Source: an uncultured Balneolaceae bacterium
GTDB lineage: Bacteria > Bacteroidota > Rhodothermia > Balneolales > Balneolaceae
DNA length: 64,000 bases
Assembly (NCBI GenBank): GCA_937125285.1
Contig: CAKZLH010000244.1
Coordinates: 1-64,000 of the forward strand
Direction of reading: 5' to 3'
The position numbers and the translations under genes were made by a program. Positions 60,700-64,000 of this stretch are shown here, piece by piece. Each line of letters begins with the position of its first letter. The stretch's first letter is position 1. The notes beneath the pieces were generated by a model. It did not search any database and was not told the DNA's origin. It saw only the letters and a program-made list of their open reading frames with translations.

Positions 60700-62205
60700 A
60701 TGAAAAAAGAAATTACCTACATAAAAGATTTACAAGAGCACATAAATAAAACTGTACAACTATCAGGTTGGGTGTACAACATGCGTAGTAGTGGAAGTTT
60801 GGTCTTTATTGAGTGTAGAGATGGTTCTGGAATTTGCCAATGTATCTTAAACAAAGAAGAGCTCTCGGATAACGAATGGACCATTGCATCAGGCTTAAAA
60901 CAAGAGAGTGCAATACAAATTTCTGGACGAGTAGTTGCCGACGAGAGAAGTTTAGGTGGTGTTGAACTTCAAGTTACTGGAATTTCATTAATTCAACAGG
61001 TAGAAGATTATCCCATCACCCCCAAGGAGCATGGGGTCGAATTTTTAATGAATCATCGTCATCTATGGCTTAGAAGTCAACGACAATGGGCCGCTATGCG
61101 CGTTAGAAATGGAATCATCTTTGCTATACATACTTTTTTTCAAGGCAGGGGATTCATTCAAACCGATACCCCCATATTTACACCCAATGCTGCTGAAGGA
61201 AGTACGACATTATTTGAAACCGATTTTTTCGATCAAAAAGCTTACTTGGCTCAAACCGGTCAATTGTATGGTGAAGCACTTGCCATGGCGCATGGATTGA
61301 TTTATACCTTTGGACCTACGTTTAGAGCTGAGAAGTCAAAAACACGTAGGCATCTATCCGAATTTTGGATGATTGAGCCAGAGATGGCATTTTATGATTT
61401 AGAAATGAATATGGATCTGGCCGAGGATATGTTGCGCTTTATTGTGAAAACGATATTGGGTAATTATGCCTCAGAATTACACATTCTAGAAAGGGACACG
61501 ACCAGTTTAGAAAAATTAGTTGATAAAGCTTTTGTTCGTATTACGTACGATCGAGCCGTTGAGATTCTAAGAAGTGAAGATACCGCCTCACTGTTAGACC
61601 AAATGTTAGAAGATCGAAAAACCGAAAAAGACACGATTTTACAAGAGCAAAAAGAACTCCAAAAAGAACATGGAAGCGCCAAAAAATGGAGGAAAAAGCA
61701 GATAGAGAAGCGTATTTCTGATATTAATTCTCGAGTCGATCAAATTGACGAAGACATGCGTAATCTTCCTAAATGGAAATCTTCGGCACAGAATTTTGAG
61801 TGGGGACAAGACTTTGGCGGAAGTGATGAAACGGTATTAACCATGCAATATGATGTGCCTGTGATGGTTACTCACTGGCCCGCTGAAATAAAAGCTTTTT
61901 ATATGAAGCGTGACGAAAGTAATACCTATGCTCTTGGTGTCGATGTCTTGGCTCCAGAGGGCTACGGTGAAATAGTAGGTGGTAGTCAACGGGAAGATGA
62001 CTTAGATTTGCTGCTCGAGAGAATAGAAGAAGAAGGTTTGGATCAATCCGTATTTGAATGGTATCTAGATCTAAGAAGATTTGGATCCGTTCCTCATGCT
62101 GGTTTTGGTTTGGGTCTTGAACGAACCGTTGCCTGGATATGTGGCCTAAACCATGTTCGTGAAACCATACCCTTTCCTCGTATGATGGGTAGAATTACCC
62201 CTTAA
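60700..62205 (+). CDS. asnS: Asparaginyl-tRNA synthetase
   Basis: QLSGWVYNMRSSGSLVFIECRDG, TFGPTFRAEKSKTRRHLSEFWMIEPEMAF, GFGLGLERTVAWICGLNHVRETIPFPR. Confidence 0.95.
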   Translation: MKKEITYIKDLQEHINKTVQLSGWVYNMRSSGSLVFIECRDGSGICQCILNKEELSDNEWTIASGLKQESAIQISGRVVADERSLGGVELQVTGISLIQQVEDYPITPKEHGVEFLMNHRHLWLRSQRQWAAMRVRNGIIFAIHTFFQGRGFIQTDTPIFTPNAAEGSTTLFETDFFDQKAYLAQTGQLYGEALAMAHGLIYTFGPTFRAEKSKTRRHLSEFWMIEPEMAFYDLEMNMDLAEDMLRFIVKTILGNYASELHILERDTTSLEKLVDKAFVRITYDRAVEILRSEDTASLLDQMLEDRKTEKDTILQEQKELQKEHGSAKKWRKKQIEKRISDINSRVDQIDEDMRNLPKWKSSAQNFEWGQDFGGSDETVLTMQYDVPVMVTHWPAEIKAFYMKRDESNTYALGVDVLAPEGYGEIVGGSQREDDLDLLLERIEEEGLDQSVFEWYLDLRRFGSVPHAGFGLGLERTVAWICGLNHVRETIPFPRMMGRITP

Positions 62206-62213
62206 TTAGGTTT

Positions 62214-63281
62214 ATGGCTGGCAAAACGTCATCATTAGATTTGTTTCGATTAGCGGTCGCAGAAATAAAAAATGCGCAGTTATCTCCTGTTTATGTGTTA
62301 TCAGGAGGGGAAGAATTTTTTGTTGATCGTTTTCTAAAAGCTGTACAAGAAATTATCCCAGCACATGAACGTGACTTCAATAGTGATTATTTATATGGTA
62401 ATGAATCTAATTTAGATACGGTTTTACAACTGGTTAAAAGTTTTCCGATGATGGCGGAAAAGCGTTTAGTGATTGTGAAGAATGCGGATTCTTTACTAAA
62501 AAAGGGTGGTGCATCTACTCAAGAAGTCTTTCAACAATATCTATCTCATCCCAATCCTCAGAGCATTTTGGTTCTTCATCTAGAATCAAAAATTCCTAAA
62601 AATACAAAGCTAGGTAAATCACTAAGCCAAAAACATATTCGTTCTTTGGAGTTCGAACCTCTCGCCGATTATCAATTAGCTAATTGGGTTATGGGGTGGG
62701 CCAAACAAGAGTACCAACTTCAACTCAGTGAGCAGCTAGCCCAACTTATTGCCCAATTGGTGGGTAATGATCTTAAATTATTAGCCACTGAAATTGAAAA
62801 AATTGGCACATACACCTCTAAACTACAAGGTGAAGTTACCTTAGAGCAGGTGAAAGATGTGATCGGTAATTATAGAGGTTTTGATGTATTTGAGCTAAAA
62901 GAAGCCATTAATAAAAAACAATTAGATCAAGCGTTTTACATAGCCCAACGTATTCTACAACAAAGTAAGTCTGATACCGGTGAGATCATTCGAATCATCT
63001 CTTTTCTATACTCTGATTTCAGCAAATTATGGCAGATTATACGGCTTCAACAGTCCAATAAAACAGAGCAGAATATAAAGCAGCAACTTCATATCGGAAG
63101 TCCCTATTACTTCAAGCGTTTAGTGCAAGATGCTAGGCGATATACTATAGAGGATTTAGAGGCTATTTTCAATGCGTTATTGGATGCAGACCGAGCCGTG
63201 AAGGGATTTTCTACTATGGATGTTAGCGGTATTTTGATGCTACTTGTTAAAAGATTGGTGCATCCTAATGAGTATGCCTAG
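62214..63281 (+). CDS. holA: DNA polymerase III subunit delta
   Basis: VYVLSGGEEFFVDRFLKAV, LVKSFPMMAEKRLVIVKNAD, LLATEIEKIGTYT. Confidence 0.9.
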   Translation: MAGKTSSLDLFRLAVAEIKNAQLSPVYVLSGGEEFFVDRFLKAVQEIIPAHERDFNSDYLYGNESNLDTVLQLVKSFPMMAEKRLVIVKNADSLLKKGGASTQEVFQQYLSHPNPQSILVLHLESKIPKNTKLGKSLSQKHIRSLEFEPLADYQLANWVMGWAKQEYQLQLSEQLAQLIAQLVGNDLKLLATEIEKIGTYTSKLQGEVTLEQVKDVIGNYRGFDVFELKEAINKKQLDQAFYIAQRILQQSKSDTGEIIRIISFLYSDFSKLWQIIRLQQSNKTEQNIKQQLHIGSPYYFKRLVQDARRYTIEDLEAIFNALLDADRAVKGFSTMDVSGILMLLVKRLVHPNEYA

Positions 63282-64000
63282 TAGGATAACAGCTGCTTCA
63301 TACGATTTTCAAGCTTTGAATGAGCTAAATACCCTTGTTCTAGCTGTTTGTTGAAGGGTATAGGGGTATTTAGTGAGGATACTCTAATAATTGGCGCATC
63401 TAGGTAATTGAATCCGTGTTCACTAATGTAAGCTGCAATTTCACTCATAGGCCCCATAGTTTCTGAGGCTTCTTGAAGTAATAGTACACGATGTGTTTTT
63501 TTAACCGAAGCCAATACGGTATCCCAGTCGATTGGTGACAAACAACGTAAATCGATAACTTCGATATTGACACCCTCGGCTAACATGTGATGGGATAATT
63601 CCTTTGCCCAATGAACCCCCAGTCCATAGGTGATTATTGAGGCATCCTGACCTTCAATGACACAACGTGCTTTGGAAAAATCTACCCGTTCAGCTTCTGA
63701 AGGAACCATTTCCTTTACGCTTCGATAGATTTTTTTGTGCTCAAAAAATAATACAGGATTTGGCTCAAATAAAGCACTGTAAAGCATGTCTTGAGCGTCT
63801 TTCACCGAGGATGGAACCAAAATTTTTAATCCGGCGTGAGGCATGAACCAGCCTTCAGGTGATTGTGAGTGAAAGGGACCAGCACCCACACCGGCACCAT
63901 AGGGTAATCGTATAGTTAATGGAATAGGAGGAGACCACCGATAGTGTGATTTCGCAATATTTTGAATGATTTGATTCATTCCACAACTCACAAAATCGGC
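63278..64000 (-). CDS. 2-oxo acid dehydrogenase E1 component, beta subunit (truncated at window end)
   Basis: ADFVSCGMNQIIQNIAKSHYRWSPPIPLTIRLPYGAGVGAGPFHSQSPEGWF, VIDLRCLSPIDWDTVLASVKKTHRVLLLQEA; reading frame continues past base 64000. Confidence 0.9.
   Translation of the reverse strand, partial: ADFVSCGMNQIIQNIAKSHYRWSPPIPLTIRLPYGAGVGAGPFHSQSPEGWFMPHAGLKILVPSSVKDAQDMLYSALFEPNPVLFFEHKKIYRSVKEMVPSEAERVDFSKARCVIEGQDASIITYGLGVHWAKELSHHMLAEGVNIEVIDLRCLSPIDWDTVLASVKKTHRVLLLQEASETMGPMSEIAAYISEHGFNYLDAPIIRVSSLNTPIPFNKQLEQGYLAHSKLENRMKQLLSY

Overview
This 64 kb window is about 40% GC by eye and densely packed with core chromosomal genes. Gene content and order suggest the Bacteroidota/Balneolota/Rhodothermota area; that placement is inference. 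Recognisable blocks, left to right: truncated TonB receptor; PBP1A / LpxH-like / polyprenyl synthase; pfkA-pgi-dNK; yceD-rpmF-plsX-fabH-fabD-fabG-acpP-fabF-rnc; mgtE; thyA-folA; HD hydrolase, thioesterase, M42 peptidase, Sua5; mfd with BatA/BatD-like genes; M23 peptidase; DUF58; recO; HtrA; three consecutive amidohydrolase-fold genes; two ABC exporter half-transporters flanking an RNase Z-like gene; a btaA/btaB-like pair; prfB with its programmed frameshift; nadB-coaE; DUF192; sortilin-like BNR protein; rimP-nusA-infB-rbfA-truB-ribF-rpsO-pnp; M16 peptidase; asnS; holA; and a truncated E1-beta dehydrogenase. I saw no phage, transposon, CRISPR, rRNA or tRNA. The strongest unexplained signal is a non-palindromic 11-mer, TTCAACCCGAA / TTCGGGTTGAA. 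I found 9 exact copies on both strands, in several reading frames and in intergenic DNA, against about 0.03 expected by chance, which suggests a dispersed DNA-level signal such as an uptake sequence, Chi-like site or protein-binding site. Other points of interest are the amidohydrolase triplet in which two members lack the metal-binding HxH motif, an apparent asymmetric heterodimeric ABC exporter split by an RNase Z-like gene with a repetitive RG-rich tail, a betaine-lipid type btaAB pair, a terminator-like hairpin in the rimP leader, and a coiled-coil insertion in AsnRS.
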